This document shows positions 12,501-27,300 of a stretch of DNA of 64,000 nucleotides, one piece after another. Every line of letters begins with the position of its first letter. Position 1 is the stretch's first letter. The notes below the pieces were generated by a model, which searched no databases, had not been told where the DNA came from, and was given only the letters and a program-made list of their open reading frames with translations. The stretch is taken from contig JAXRKP010000304.1 of assembly GCA_037039925.1 (NCBI GenBank), positions 244,501 through 308,500 on the forward strand, written 5' to 3'. Made by a program: the position numbers and the translations under genes. The stretch is from Doris montereyensis. Taxonomy: Eukaryota > Mollusca > Gastropoda > Nudibranchia > Dorididae.

Positions 12501-15500
12501 GTCAGAGATTGCTCAGCAGGTGAGTGATGTTGTGTTGCTTACCTAGACATTGGTGTCCAGATAATTTTAGTTTTTCTGCCCTCAAGCAGAGATTTTGAAG
12601 TCAGGAGAGTTTTGCAGTCAGTTGTTTACTACTGTCTTAATGCATATCTTTCAAGACTGCAGATAGTATTTGATGTACTGATAATGATGATGATAAGGTG
12701 CCATCTGTCCACTGCAGGATGTAGCCCTTCACAGATGCCCTTCCGGTTGGTTTTGTTCTCTCTGTTGTGTTGTGACCATATTCATTCTTTCGTCATCATA
12801 CCATTTAAGTCTTACTATATGGTCAGCCCATTTCCATTTTTCTCTGAGTGAGAACTTAGGGATGTCAATGAGCTCTGTTCTTATTTCAATGCAAGAGATG
12901 TTATCTTGGGGAGGGGAGGATAGTGGTAATCCAGAGGCAGGGTGTCTGTCTCTCAACCAAAAGGTTCAAGCCCCGGCAGGTTGAAAAGCTTTCTCAAGTT
13001 TTTCAGGTCCCCCCCCCCCCCCCTAGTTTTACAATTTTCAATTGTTATGGAAAAATTTCTGATCAGGGCTTAGATTATTAATATCATGATCATATTAAAA
13101 TTTAATTCTTCTTATTTCAGTATTACTTTGACGCATCGGAAGCTGAGGCGTGGATGAGCGAACAAGAATTGTACATGATGGGCGAAGAGAGAGCAAAGGA
13201 TGAAATTGGTGCCCAGAACATGATGAAGAAACATCAAATATTGGAGAATAATGTTGAGGATTATGCAGAAGTTGTAAGGCAATTGGGAGAGAGAAGCCGA
13301 GAACTCATGGAAGAGGAGCACCCTGAAAGGTTTCTATGTTTACAATCAGATCTCTTTATTTTTCCAAAAGAATACTTGTTCTGGTCACGTTTCAAATCAA
13401 AAGGAATAAATAACAATACAATTTCTCTCTTTCACTTTCATCCTCTCTTCAATTCTCAATTTTCACGACTAAAAGCAGTAAATCAATACATTACAAAACC
13501 AGCGCTTTATGAATATGGACAATACAAAATTATAATGCTGAAGGAATTTCTTGGAAATTTACTGTGAGGGAATTCAGGATTTTTTTCAAGGTGTGTTAGG
13601 GTGGGTTTGTTTTGTTTGTGATGATAGGTTTGCTTGCAATTAAGTTTTTTGTATCGCGTTTCACTAATTTGAGAATGCCCCAAAACAGAAGAGACCCATA
13701 AATGGTGTTTTATGTCTTGTTTGTTTGCTTGGACAAGGCTAGGCTGTTGTGTTTTTAGAAAAGAAAGAAAGGTGGGGAGGGGGTGGATGTATTTTATGTT
13801 TTTGGGGTGTTTTGTTTTTTATTGTCTCGCCAAAATGTCATAGTTTCCCTATCCTTTCAATCCTTGGAAATCTGTGTCTGATGATATAGCTATTACTGTT
13901 TATTTCATATTAGTATGTTTTAAAACTTTTTTTTTTTCTTCTTCATTCTTTCAGCGATCAAATTGCAGTTCGCCAGTCTCAAGTTGACAAGCTGTATGCT
14001 GGTTTGAAAGACTTGGCAGGAGAACGCAGAGGAAGCTGGAAGAAGTTTTCAAACTCTACACCCTACACAGAGAGATTGACGATCTCTTGGAATGGATTGC
14101 CGACAAGTCTGTTGTAGCTGGATCCAATGAGCTTGGGCAAGACTATGAGCATGTCTCAGTAAGTATGGTAGATGATGCTTGTGTGTTTCAGCGAGATTTT
14201 CTTGTGAACCTCACAGTCTTATCTTATCAAATTCCTACTCTTTGCTTGACTCTGTGGATTAGGGATGTTTTACAGTGGAGTGCTTCCTACATAGGTGAGG
14301 ACTTGGTGATCTGCGGGCAAGGTGTCAGCCTCTCAACTAAAAGGTCACGAGTTAAAAGCCCAATGGTTGAACAATTTTCTGGACAGGTGGATCGACACAC
14401 AGTCCCCATCAAATACGAATGATCAAAAAGAGCACAATATTATTTGCTCGTTAAAGATCCCTTGGCTGTTTACAGGGCAGTCCAGGAAAAATTGCAAATC
14501 TTACCAAAACCCCGAGATCACTTTAGTTGTAGATGTGGTTAAAATCAAATGAAATCAAAATCTTCTTTTCGCAGTTGATGGGAGCCACTCATCGGTCCAC
14601 CTTCTTTTATTTCACTCTCGTGGGGGGATTGGCAGGCGCAGCTGATAGGTCTTATGTCTTTCCTTATCCTCTTTCACTTAGCTTTCATCTTGCTATTTCC
14701 TCTTAATTCACCCTGAGATCACCACATATGGTGGATGGGGTAGATTTCAATTAAACAAACATGCCTTTCACTCTTTCACATATTTTTCGTCTTCAAATTT
14801 CCTCTTACTTCACCCTGAGATCATCGCGTATGAGCTTTTTCTTCCATTCCCTCTCTTATCCTTCACCTTTGCTTCTTCATTCTCTCTATTGAAGCCTAAG
14901 ATTATCTATAATAAAATAAAAACTTCACTTTACTTACAGTTCTTTATGCATTATTCTTTAGGTGCTTCCTTATTCTGGAAATGTATTTTCATCCTTCAGT
15001 CAGTAAGGTGCAATGGTTTGTACTTTGGCAAGATCTTATTCATGGTTTATTTCTTTAGGGAGATAATAAGTCCCAGTTGTTTTAATTTTTCATAAAGGCA
15101 CCATGCCATCATTAGCCTTCTCACGTTTTTAAGTAATTCAGTACACATTTTTATTATGTAATTTTTACTATTTAAACACAAATTTTGAATCATTACCTTT
15201 CAAATCTTAAAGGCCACTTTAACATCAGCAGGGAAATGATCAAAGAGACTAGAAATGGTTTATGATTATTTGCAATTTCATTAAAAGAAATAAGTCTAAA
15301 TGGATTTTCTTCCTATTCTGCAGATGCTCAAAGAACGCTTCAAGGAATTTGCCCGAGACACAGAGAGTATTGGCCAAGAGAGAGTGGCATCTGCAAATGA
15401 AATATGTGATGCTCTCATTGCCTCAGAGCATTCGGATGCCGCCACCATCGCAGAATGGAAAGATAATGTCAACGATGCCTGGGCTGATTTGTTGGAGTTG

Positions 15501-18500
15501 ATTGACACTCGCACCGAGTTGTTACAGAGCTCTTGGGAATTGCACAAGTTCTTGTATGACTGTAAAGATGCTTTGGAAAGGATTGCTGTAAGTTTTGGCC
15601 AAATTCCTGACAATAATGTAGGAGGCTTTTTAGATTTCTCAAAGTCTAGATATTTAAAAGTTTAATACTGGATAGATTCATGAATCTTGAGTATTTAGAA
15701 TAGAATAGAGATGGCCTTTAATGTCATGATATTGGTTGGGGGAAGATTTCTTTTATTTAAATATATATAACAAGCATCTTTCACCCTGGGTGGGACCAAG
15801 TACGATTATTAGATCAGGTTTGTATTCAATTCTGAGGTTACACAGGTATGCGTGAAGGTGCTAATCGAACTTTTTAATTACCCGGTATAACCTGTTCAAA
15901 AGGGGCGGGCTAGCTGATTAAAAATGATACTCACAAAGACGGGGAAACAGTGAAGTTTACATTAATTCAATGTCACTTTTGGCAGAGCATTTTCTCTAAC
16001 AAAAACAATTTGGGGATGATTTAAAGCCCACATGCAAAAAAAATATGGTTTCTCTTAGTGGCCTATTAACAAAGCCTTTGGCGAACAAAGATCGACAAAC
16101 TTATAATTATATATACTGATTGAGCAAAGAAAAAGAAGAAGTTTGTTTTGGGGTTTTTTTCTCTCTTTTATTCTCACCTTGGTGTCCTCAATTAAGATTT
16201 TTTAAAATAAAAATCTTTGTTTCTTTGAATTTCAGGAGAAACAAAATTATATTCCTTCGGAATTGGGACGAGATGCTCAAAGTGTAGCCGCTTTACAGAG
16301 GAAACACGCCAATTTTGAGCATGATTTGGTCACCCTGGGCAACCAGGTTTGTTATGATTTCTTTCATAGTACCTTGAATTGTCGAAATGATGAATGTTTA
16401 ATTATCATGTGAGAAATGAGACTTTTGTGTGCAAGTTTCTGAGGTATATATAGGACTGTTCATCATTATTGTGTACATATGTGGATTTTTCCCATCTCTT
16501 TTGATAGACAGTTGTGTAAAAAATATGTGTTTTAGCTACTGTAAGTATTTCTGACAACACGTAAAAGACATCTTAATCTTAATATATCTTGGTCATCGTC
16601 GTGGTTAGTAATTTTGGTGTAACGTTTCTTGTTACAATTTTGTTTTCTTTATGCATGTTGGAGTGTCGTTGTGCGTTTGTTTGTCTGTGTGTGGCTGAAC
16701 AGAGTTTCATTGGTGACGCAATGAGATCATGAGTTAGCGCTCAGCACTGTAAAAGTGTATCTACAGATTAAAAGCACAGTGCAGGCGAGAAAGAGAGGAC
16801 ATGTACTGACAATTATTCAACTCACTTTCAATTTGCCTGTGGGTGGTTGGTGGGTGCTACTGGTAGGTGCTACTTCTTTTCTTTCATTCTTTCACATTTC
16901 TTTCTTTCGTCTTGCTGTTTCCTCTTACTTTACCCTGAGATCAGTAGATTCCGAAGAAACAAACAAACACGCCCTTTTCAATTATTCTATGACACAGGTT
17001 GAGGCAATACAGACAGAATCTGTCAGACTGCAGGCTGGTTATGCCGGTGACCATGCACAAAACATTGTGGACAGAGAGAATGAGGTCATAGAAGCATGGA
17101 AGAACTTGCACATACATGTAGAGAAGCGCAGACTCACGTTGGCTGATGCCTCAGACTACTACAGATTCATGTTGATGGCAAGAGATCTCCTCTTGTGGAT
17201 TGATGACATTACCAGACAGATGAATGCTCAAGAGAAGCCAAGGTTTGTGCCAAATCTTTGTCAGATGTATGAATCTAGTGCTGGAAATTTCAGGCCTGTG
17301 GAGTTATTTCATGGGTCTTGAACATGGTCTCTTAATGTTTCTTTCTGACGAAGAGTCATGCCCAAAAAGATTTTGTGCCTTTAAATTCACTTATTTACAA
17401 TCATATTGGCAGGTTTGACGTAAACAACTTAACAACTTAACAACTGAAGGTTTTATTCTCTCCAATTATCTATTATTTGCTATTCAAATTTTGTCTGATT
17501 TCCTTTAACAAAATATAAACATTATGCGTTTGGTGAACCAAATATAAATTGAAGTTAAGGAGATTTGCCATTGAGAAATTATCTGTTCTTTTTTTAAACT
17601 CACCTTGTGATTATCTCTATTTTTACCCATCATATTTTTACCCATCAGGGATGTCTCGGGTGTAGAGCTCCTTATGAATAACCACCAGAGTTTGAAAGCA
17701 GAAATTGATGCCAGAGAGGAGAACTTTGCAATCTGCATCAATCTTGGTCGGGACCTCCTCAACAGGCAGCACTATAAACAGGAACAAGTGAGTCGAACTT
17801 TGGAAATCAGTTATGAAGTCTTCAAAATTACTGTAGATTTTTTAAATTCCCCGCAAACCTTACTTTTGTGTATCAAATTTTTTCCTAAGTTAATTTTTTG
17901 TTTTGTTAAAAACCACTATTCAAGGATGATCTGATTTGATTTCCTCAGGTAAGAGAGCAGTTGATCCAACTTACCCTCCACAGACTAGATATGACTGACA
18001 TGTGGAAAGACCGATGGGAACATTTGCAACTGAGTATGTACTCTGTTTGTCATTTTTATTCTCTATGAAATATACACATTTTCCATACCAACAGTATTTT
18101 GTATAATATTTCATTAGATTAACAAATTTAGTATCATTTAAAAGTAAAAAAAAGAAAAACAACACCATTTTTCGACATCTCAATCCATAAATAATTAGTT
18201 CAAGTTAGAAAGCATTGTTTCATTTACCACCAACCTTTCCATTTTAAGTATTACTTGTGGCCAATACTTCAAGGTAAAGACAAGGAATGAAGGGAGCCTA
18301 GTATTGTCTTTCTGTCTTCTCTTTTTTTTAAAGATTTAGCAAGCAATGCTTTATTTATTAAATATCTTATCTGGTATAAAAGAACAGCTTTATTTATCCT
18401 GTTGGATAACATAACTGCTATATTGTAAATCGTAGTTCACATGGAAAATCTAACAGCATGAACATTGAAGAAAAATCATCAGGCTGATGTAACTTGTACA

Positions 18501-21101
18501 TTGCTTGATCTGATGCGTCCTTTGTCTATTTCAGTCTTGGAAGTCTATCAGTTTGCCAGAGATGCTGCTAGCGCTGAGTCATGGCTGATTGGCCAAGAGC
18601 CATACCTCTCCAATCAAGATCTTGGTGTAAGTTTGATATGCATTAAGATATCACCTGCACTTTAATATTTTCTATAGAGAGCTTTGAAAAGATGCAATAG
18701 CGCTCTCGTATGTCAAGCAGGAAATGAGGAAGAATTGGCCAGACTTGTAAAGAAATTGGACAAGATGTTAAGAAAAGCATCCTATTAAGCAAACAAAACT
18801 GAAAGAATGAAATGATCCAAGCACCTTGGCTCCATCATCAGCCAAGCGTGGTCCAAACCTGAAGTCCGTGGGAGAATTGCCCAAATGACAGATGTGCTGA
18901 GTAAACAGGAACAGCATCAGCTGGGAAGTAAAATCTGCGACAGGCAGACATTCTCTCCAGGAATCCATGTATTACCACCTTTTCCTCTTCACGTTTTGAC
19001 GCTATGGCTGTTGCATATAGTCGTGTTGTTTATGACTAGCTTATGATTGGTTGGGATTTATTAGTTATAATGTTTTTATTGTATATGGTAAAGGGCTTAA
19101 CGAGCATCTGAATTATAATCCTTTTAGTCTTCACGTCGCAAATATACAATAATAAGATTACCTAGTTTATAGTCTGTTGCTTTGAAAAAACTGTTAACAT
19201 TCAATTACCAGTTTCTTTACAATTTTCCTTCCCCCAGGATACTCTTGATGCTGTAGAGAAGCTTTTGAGGAAACATGAGGAGTTTGAAAAATCTGCTGCC
19301 AACCAAGAGGATAAATTTGCAGCACTTGAAAAACTTACCACAGTACGTAACACTTTTATTTTTTAAATCTTAATTTGAGACTCAAGAGACAGGCGATGGA
19401 TTTGTCCTCATTCGAATATGCTTTCACAGCAACTGTGTCATTAGCAAGAGCTTATCAACTGATCAACCTTATAAAAATATTATGTGCCTTATAGCTAAAG
19501 AGCAAACTATAGAATCCTTCACTAGCATTGGGATCAAATGCTAAAACCTTTAGCGTGTCTCAGTAGTTTCAAATAATTTTGTTTTTATATTTTTCAGATG
19601 ATTAGAAGTCCGACTTGAAGGCTTTTTTTATCCCTTATGTTCTCTTTCGTCTTCGCTTTTCTTTAAAAACAAAATCAGTAAAGGTTTTTTCATTCTTAAC
19701 TCTTTGCTCTAAAAAAAAAGGATTCATTATCGTTCACCTGATCGCTCATTTGCCACAACTTGGTGTGTTTACATTCCCTATTGTTATTCTTTCACATCTG
19801 TTTTTCTTGCATGTTCTTAACATGGAACGGCCTTTATTGTCTTGGTAAGCCTTCTCTTTTATTTTTTATTTTTTTATGAATTTGATAACATAAATTTCAG
19901 GAAATATTCAACGAGATGGTGCAGGGCTTTTCTAGTTGTAGATATTGACACTTTTATTTTGTTTAAATGAAAATGTTTCATTTGATGACCTTGCGTCTTT
20001 CTAGTTTGAAATCAAAGATAGAGAGAAGAGAAAAGCAGAGGAATTGGAGAGAGCTCACCATGGAGACATGCAGGTCAGAAAAGAACAGAGACGACGAGAA
20101 TACATTCAGGAATTCCTTCCCCTGAGCCTCCCAAGTAAGTGTATGGGATTCAGAGTTATATTTTGCATATTTTGTCTTTTTTAGTACATACTTTTTTACC
20201 ATGGGACAGAAGAAAATTAATTTGAACCTGAAAATGATTTTTATTGGGTGTCATTTGATTTTATGTCTTTCTTGCAGCCGCAGACATGTATCATTTTGAA
20301 AGAATTTATAACAATTTTGATGGGAGGCAATTTTAAGTTCTGGTTAACATAATGGTCTGAATTTTTAGTCTCTCGTTCCTTCATTTAGAAAATAATTGTC
20401 TTTACGTTTGAAAGTGTACATATTTGTCAATAGATTTGTTGAATATTAGAAAGGTCTTTATATTTAACATGTCAGATGAGAAATCTCACATATGAAAAGA
20501 ATTCAGGCCTTTAGCACTAATGTATTTTTCCGTTTCTGGCCTTGTTTTTTCTGTTACCTATGTGAAAAACAGTGCTTACAAATGATGGGCTGAATTGAAA
20601 TGTTTTTGTCTCTCTGGTCTCAAAATCAAATGTATTGTTATTGCTGTCTCTAGGCCTGAACCTGTGGTCGAAATCGAACAACCAGCCCAAGCAGCCCCAG
20701 TCAGTTCACAGCCAGCAGAGAGAGCCGAGGCACCAAGCAGCCAAGAGCGCTGAAAAGCCTGCAGAGACAGAGCAGGGTAACGTAGCTTTATTATCTCATC
20801 TCTTGGTATTCAATGTTAGTTCTATGTTGTTCCTATATCGTTACGTTTCATGTTAGCATGAATATTGTTATGCCAGCTCTTAATTATAAACTGCATGGAT
20901 GTTGCTGTTTCTAAATACAAAAGGCGAATGATAAGTAAAACGTTTATTTGAGATTCAGGCCAAGATGTGCATCATTTTGCTAAAAAAGAAAAATTCATCT
21001 ACTTATGCTTGTTAAATTAAATGATAATGAAAGATAACACGGGATGGAATCCAGCTAAAAGTGAAAGATATATACTGATCAGCTATTAATATTTTTTATT
21101 G

Positions 21102-21132
<31 letters not shown>

Positions 21133-21134
21133 GA

Positions 21135-21202
<68 letters not shown>

Positions 21203-21264
21203 ATCACGATTGTTTTAGTTTTTTAATTATTATTATTATGATAATCATTATTATTTTATTTTAT

Positions 21265-21325
<61 letters not shown>

Positions 21326-24300
21326 ATCACTATTATTGTTGTTGTGTCAGAATTTTATTTTTAGTCCATAAATTAGAAGGATAATTTTCTATTGTTTAAG
21401 CCACATTTATATTGCAAACGGCCAAATTCTAAGTTATCTCGAGAATGCATACAGTTCAGATTGATATTTATTAGTGTTGTTACTAATGCAAACCATTTTC
21501 CATTGAAATTTGCTGTTGACTGTTCAACATACTTTTATTCTTTTTCTGTGTCTTGTTTTAATTTCCTTCCTGTTCTCCTTCACAAAGCATCTGTGAATGT
21601 TATCAAACTTTCCAAACTTCCTCTCTGACTGATTGATATAATGTTGTCCAAGCCCCCTGCTGCACAATATCCATGCATCGTGGAATGAACTTTGAGTTTC
21701 AAACTGGAAATAGTATGTTGCTATTTCCAATACACTCCTAAGGAAAAGAAAATCAGAGTAGAGCTTACATATCATATGATATCTATATTCCATGCTTTCC
21801 TTATCTATTCATTAGACTGCATGTAAAGTCTATCACTCAGCCTTTGATCTATCAGATAAAGTTCTCGTTATGTTACTTTATTACCTGCACAGGTGGCATG
21901 TGCTGTAATGCATTGTCTTTCCTGTGTCACGAATACATCAATACCTGGTGTTCTGGTTGCTTGTTAGCATCTATTTATATTCATTCTCTTCTTGTATTAG
22001 TGTTGTCTATAGCACAATAGATATATATAAAGATATCTATATATATTGATGTTTTAGCCTAGTTTGTTAGTCACGTTTTGTTTGTTGTTGATGGGGAAAG
22101 GGGGGATGTTGTTTGTTCGTTTTTCCATGTGACTTATTGTCATAAGAAAACATACCTCTGATTGTCATCTGCTCTCTTTTTTGCTCTTTTCCTATGCATG
22201 CTATATTGCTTTTGATGTTGTACCCTAACCATATGCATGATACAGAGCCAAGACGTAGAACAGCTGAAGAAAAACAAAGACCAGAGGACTCAGCTCACAG
22301 GCGTTCTCATGCACGTACAGAGTCAGACTCTCGTAGAACCGATGACGGGGCATCTCCCCGAAAGTCTCTCGCGGAGGAAGTAGGTTCCTTCTTTTCTTTC
22401 TTTCTTTGACGATATCACAAAGAGCTTTCAGACATGTTAAAGAAGAATTAAAGACAATAGCATACTCAAAGAAACAAAAAAGAAAAAAATATTTTTTTAA
22501 ATTTATTATTTTTAATGAAATTGTTTTATTTTGATTACGATTTCTCCAGTTCTTCTCGCGTTAGGCAGGATAATTAGGTTCATGCCCAAACAAAATGGCT
22601 AAAAAAATTAACGTTTCAAGTATTTAAGTGAAGATAACATAAGTATCGGCAGCTAGTGAAAAGAAAAGAGCAAGAGTCGGTGCACAAGTCTGTGTACACT
22701 GAGTTAACGAATAACCATTGTAAGATGATGTTGGTTTTTATCCCTTTTTCATTAATTTTGTTTCACCTTCGTGTCATTTTTAAAGGATGTCTTTAACTTT
22801 TTATCAAGCACAATAAATATGCAATATATATATATATAAAAAGGTAAAAATCTATCTTGAATGCATTTGAATGCAATGGCTGAATTTGAAAAAGGAATGA
22901 ATGCTGTAAATATTTATAAAAATTAATGAACTGTAGGCAAATTTCCACCTTTTTTTATGCTTGTGATAATATGTGCATCTTTGTGATTTTTTCTATTATT
23001 ATTTGATTTTTATTAGGACTCCTCCATAATTTCTGTTGCACCTGCATTGGACATTATATGATATTTAAATGTTTTTGTTTCTTGAATGTATAGTACCATA
23101 TATCCCTTTGAATTAATTTTTCTCATTTTCTCCAAATTTTTAATGAGGGCAATGCTTTTTGTCTAAAGAGTTTGAAAAGTGTCAAATGTCTTGTACAGTT
23201 AAATAACCATCTTGATCCGATCGTGAGCAGAGAGGGTATACTCTCAATGTTTTGTTGACAGCTTTCCTAGTATCACTTTTCTAAGGAGGGATGAATACTT
23301 TGCTTTAAGCTTTTATAGATATTTTTTGTGTTCAGCATAAAGGTAGAATTCCTTTTATTTCTCTTGGGGTTTTTAATCAACATAGATATTTTTTTCATTT
23401 TTATATTTTGTAGGCAAACATTTTTTAATAGACCAGCAAATCATCAAAACTGTCTTCTTAAACTTTCCTACTTTCTCTTCTTTCTTTTTTGAAACATGTA
23501 TTCATTTATTGATTTATATTCTCTCAAAAGTAGCAGCTTTCGGTAGAAAATGAGGTTTACAAGATTTAGTGGTTTAAGGATCTATTTTTATCCCTTGTCT
23601 TTTGATAGTCATAGGGCAGGATTTCTATATTCAAACAAGAACTAATAAGTCAACCCAAAAATAGCAGTTTACAATGTGTTTTTCTGTTCCACTCTCCTTA
23701 TCGGTAGAAACAGCAGCTACATGCAGATAATGGAACCATAATGTTTAAGAAGAATAGTAAAGAAACAAAGAAGAGATATAATCAATAACGCAAAAGTCAG
23801 AGCAAACTCAAAGCTGAAAAGAGAAAAAATACACACACAATATAAAAAAAACTTAAGACAGACCTGCACTATTTGGATGGTTTGGTCATGTAAATAGAAT
23901 GAGTGGTGAGAGAATCATTATATCAATACACAAAGCTAAAACTAAAGGAAAATATAAAAGAAACATTAAAATAAAGTTTGATTTTTTTGTTTTGTTATGG
24001 TTTTGTTAAAAGTACATATTAATCTTTCCAAAGGTAGCATTCTTTATTCCTCTTTTGAGGAGATCAATAAAAAAATTATTGGCATGCATATACAATAAAT
24101 TACATATTCTCTTGAACTGTAGCATTCTTTCGACCTCTTTAGAAGTGAAGATCAGTAAAGTCTACAAACTATGTATATCAAAATTTCTATGAAAATAGTC
24201 ATTTTTGCAACGTATAATCATTGGAAATCGTTCTCGTTGGGACATTGCATGTTTGGCTTAGAATATTACGCATTTTGCATATGATTTCAATTTTATTTTG

Positions 24301-27300
24301 TAAAACAAATTGTATGCATACCATCCTATTATTTTCAGTTTTCCCAGCCTTTACTTATCACATCGGTAGCATTTGTGCATTATACAATGTTGGATATTGT
24401 CGGTGAAACTGTTTCAACCCGTATGTCTACCTGACGTCATTTTTTAGGCAAAGCAAAAACATCAAAATCATTGAATTGGGCTGCAAACACTATGCTATGC
24501 TTTTTGGAAGAAAAACGGAAATCTTTGTTTAGATTGTATGCGTAAAATGAACTTTTCTATTGGTTCAAGGCCTCCAATATTCATTAAGACATGAAAACAG
24601 GACACGTTTGATAAATTTTCATGACAATTCTCATATCCAATATATCGTGGACCTGCGCTTCTAGACAGTTTCACCGAACACATCTTCATATATCATTAGT
24701 TTTTATTCAGGGAAATAAGATGGACAAATATGCCCCAAGTTTATCAATCTTCAAAGATGATCATTGAGCTAATCTCTGAGAGCTGGTACTTTAAAATGAT
24801 GGAAGATTCTCACTACAGAGGATTTTAGGAAGTTCCATATCTCCAGGTCAATTATTCATCCAATCCTTTTCCTTTGCCATTCAGCGTCGACAATCTGAAA
24901 GATGGATATTCGCATATGTGTTAACAGTTTGCCCTATGGTTTTAAGGTGATACAAAATGAGGAGAGTAGGAATTTGCACTCTTCTGGTGATTCTCTCCAA
25001 ATGTTTACTCTCTTTTCATGTTAAGAGGCAGAAATGTTCTATAGAATTATTATAATGTGAAACCAGATCACATGCCTCAAGTGGTCATAGTGATAGTATA
25101 CCGTACATCTCTGTATCTCCCGTCAAGTCGTAAAATATTCGGTTGGGTCCTTTTCATAAAAGTTCCCATCTACATTCTTTTTTTATCATTGATTTATCAG
25201 TAGATGCTGTGCACCACATTCTCATTTTCAATTATTGTCTGAGTGACTGTCAATTCAAAAGCACAATCAAAACTATTCAGACTTCCTGTTTTGTTTTTTT
25301 TTTTAAACGGAAAAGTTTCAGTAAATGTATTTCTATTTAATTGTGTGTTTCTGCTTTTACAAACCATCAGTCACTCAAAGACAGTATGGTTGAGGATGAT
25401 TTTTCAACATTCACAACGGACATATTATAGTGCTTGGAAGTACTTAGGTACGGGATTTATTTGCTTGGCTTTTGCGAAAATTCGGCTTTCATGCACAGTC
25501 CCCCTTGTGTTCTGGATGAATGGATGAGTGAAAGCCAGAGGAACATCCTTGATCTTGTACCTACCTACCTACCTACCTACCTACTCAGATAGCGGATGGT
25601 GATTTTATTATGTCCAAGCAGGTATGAGGGTGGGTAAAGACAAACTGGACACGCCCGAAAAGAAGCCACGTTCAAAGTCGCCGTTTAGGAAACTGTTTGG
25701 CAGCAAGTCGGACAGACACGCTGAAGCCCGGAACTATCCCACCCTGCCTCTAAAGATGGATCTGCCGTGGACCCACGGCCCGATGGTTGGTCTATCCATT
25801 TCTATCCTGGTCGTAGAGGACCTTATGCCCACACTATATATCTACCTTCCAAGTATTGTGGTGAAGGGATAAACAGCACCAATGTATACTATTTGAATAA
25901 AACGATGTCAGTTCTTGCCACTGATCTGAACTACATATTATTTTCCTTTTATTTTTATTTTGTCATGATACATTCTGAATATTTAAATGCATGTTTTGTA
26001 TCTTGATTTTTTTGTTTATATGTTGGTTTTTGTTTCTGTTCATGGGATTTTTGCTTTCTATTTTCTTTTATTTGTTTTTTAGTCTTATCTACTTGACGAC
26101 AGTTTATTTTTTCTCACCTTTGTGATGGAACAAACAATAATTTCATCTTTTCTCAATGTATGGATTATATGTATGTCTAATGTTTCCCTATTGTGGAATA
26201 ACATTGCATGTTTGCTTATATTTTGTACAAATGTAATTACATTGTTTTGATTTCTTTCACTTTCAAATTAGCCTGTTTGTTATCACAGATTTATGATTTT
26301 TAATTTGGGGGGTTAGTTCTTATTTAATCACCCTTTTTCTTTCGTCTATATTTTTATATCAGCTGTTTGTGCCCAATATTTCCCAGCTTAAATTTCTTTT
26401 TTTATCCTAAATTAAATTTTTGTTTACTCTGATTTTGTGCCCTTGGGTTGAATAATAAATTCCACCTTTGGATTCCTTGTAAGTTGTCAGTGAAACAATG
26501 CAAAAATAAATGAATTTGATAAGTCACCACCAAAACATACTTCATCCTTCTATTACTTCTAAAGGTCAAAAGGCGCATCTTTAGGCCAGTTTTGATCTAT
26601 GAGAAAATTTTAGCCAAATCAGTTGAGAAAAGAAGACACTAGGTTGGATCGCAGTTTGATTTATTTGTATTTATACATACATAGAGACTGCCATTGGTGA
26701 AACTCCCAATGTTTTTTTAGAATTTGATATTGGTTTCAATTATTATTGAGATGGAAATCTGTGAAAGGATTATGATTTAAAGATTATTATTTTAAGCTTT
26801 GCCCCCATATATAGAGAGATTGCCATTGCAGCGACTCCCACTGTTTTTTTGAGAATTTGATATTGGGTTTCAATCATTATTGAGATGGAAATCTTGAAAG
26901 GATTATGATTTAAACATTGTTATTATTTTAAGCTTTGCCCCCAAAATTGACGTTTTATTGTGTTGTATATAAGCAGTCAAATCAAGAAAGTTTAGAATAG
27001 GATATATCTTTGCTGGTTCAAATTATGACTGACGTCTTTTTCTGTATGGACTGAGAAGATTTCATATCTTTTTTCTTTCTTTTCTTTAATAATATGCCCT
27101 TAGCAATTTGCAAATTGTCTCTTATTGTGAAAGATATTTTTTTTAGACACTGACGATGTCTTTAAAACATAATTTTCTATATTTGTCATACGGTTTCATA
27201 TCAAAATAATAATGAGGAAAAGAATTTTCCAGAAGCCGCTTGTTGTCTGTATTTGACATGACCATGATTATTTTTAATGTGTAATTTTACGATAGCATTT

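Larger units (their letters stand above)
15588..16997 (+). other. Introns b17-b19
   Basis: AT-rich intron sequence. One SINE-A copy is at about 16845-16950, ending 50 bp before exon b19. Nothing else is assignable. Confidence 0.75.
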
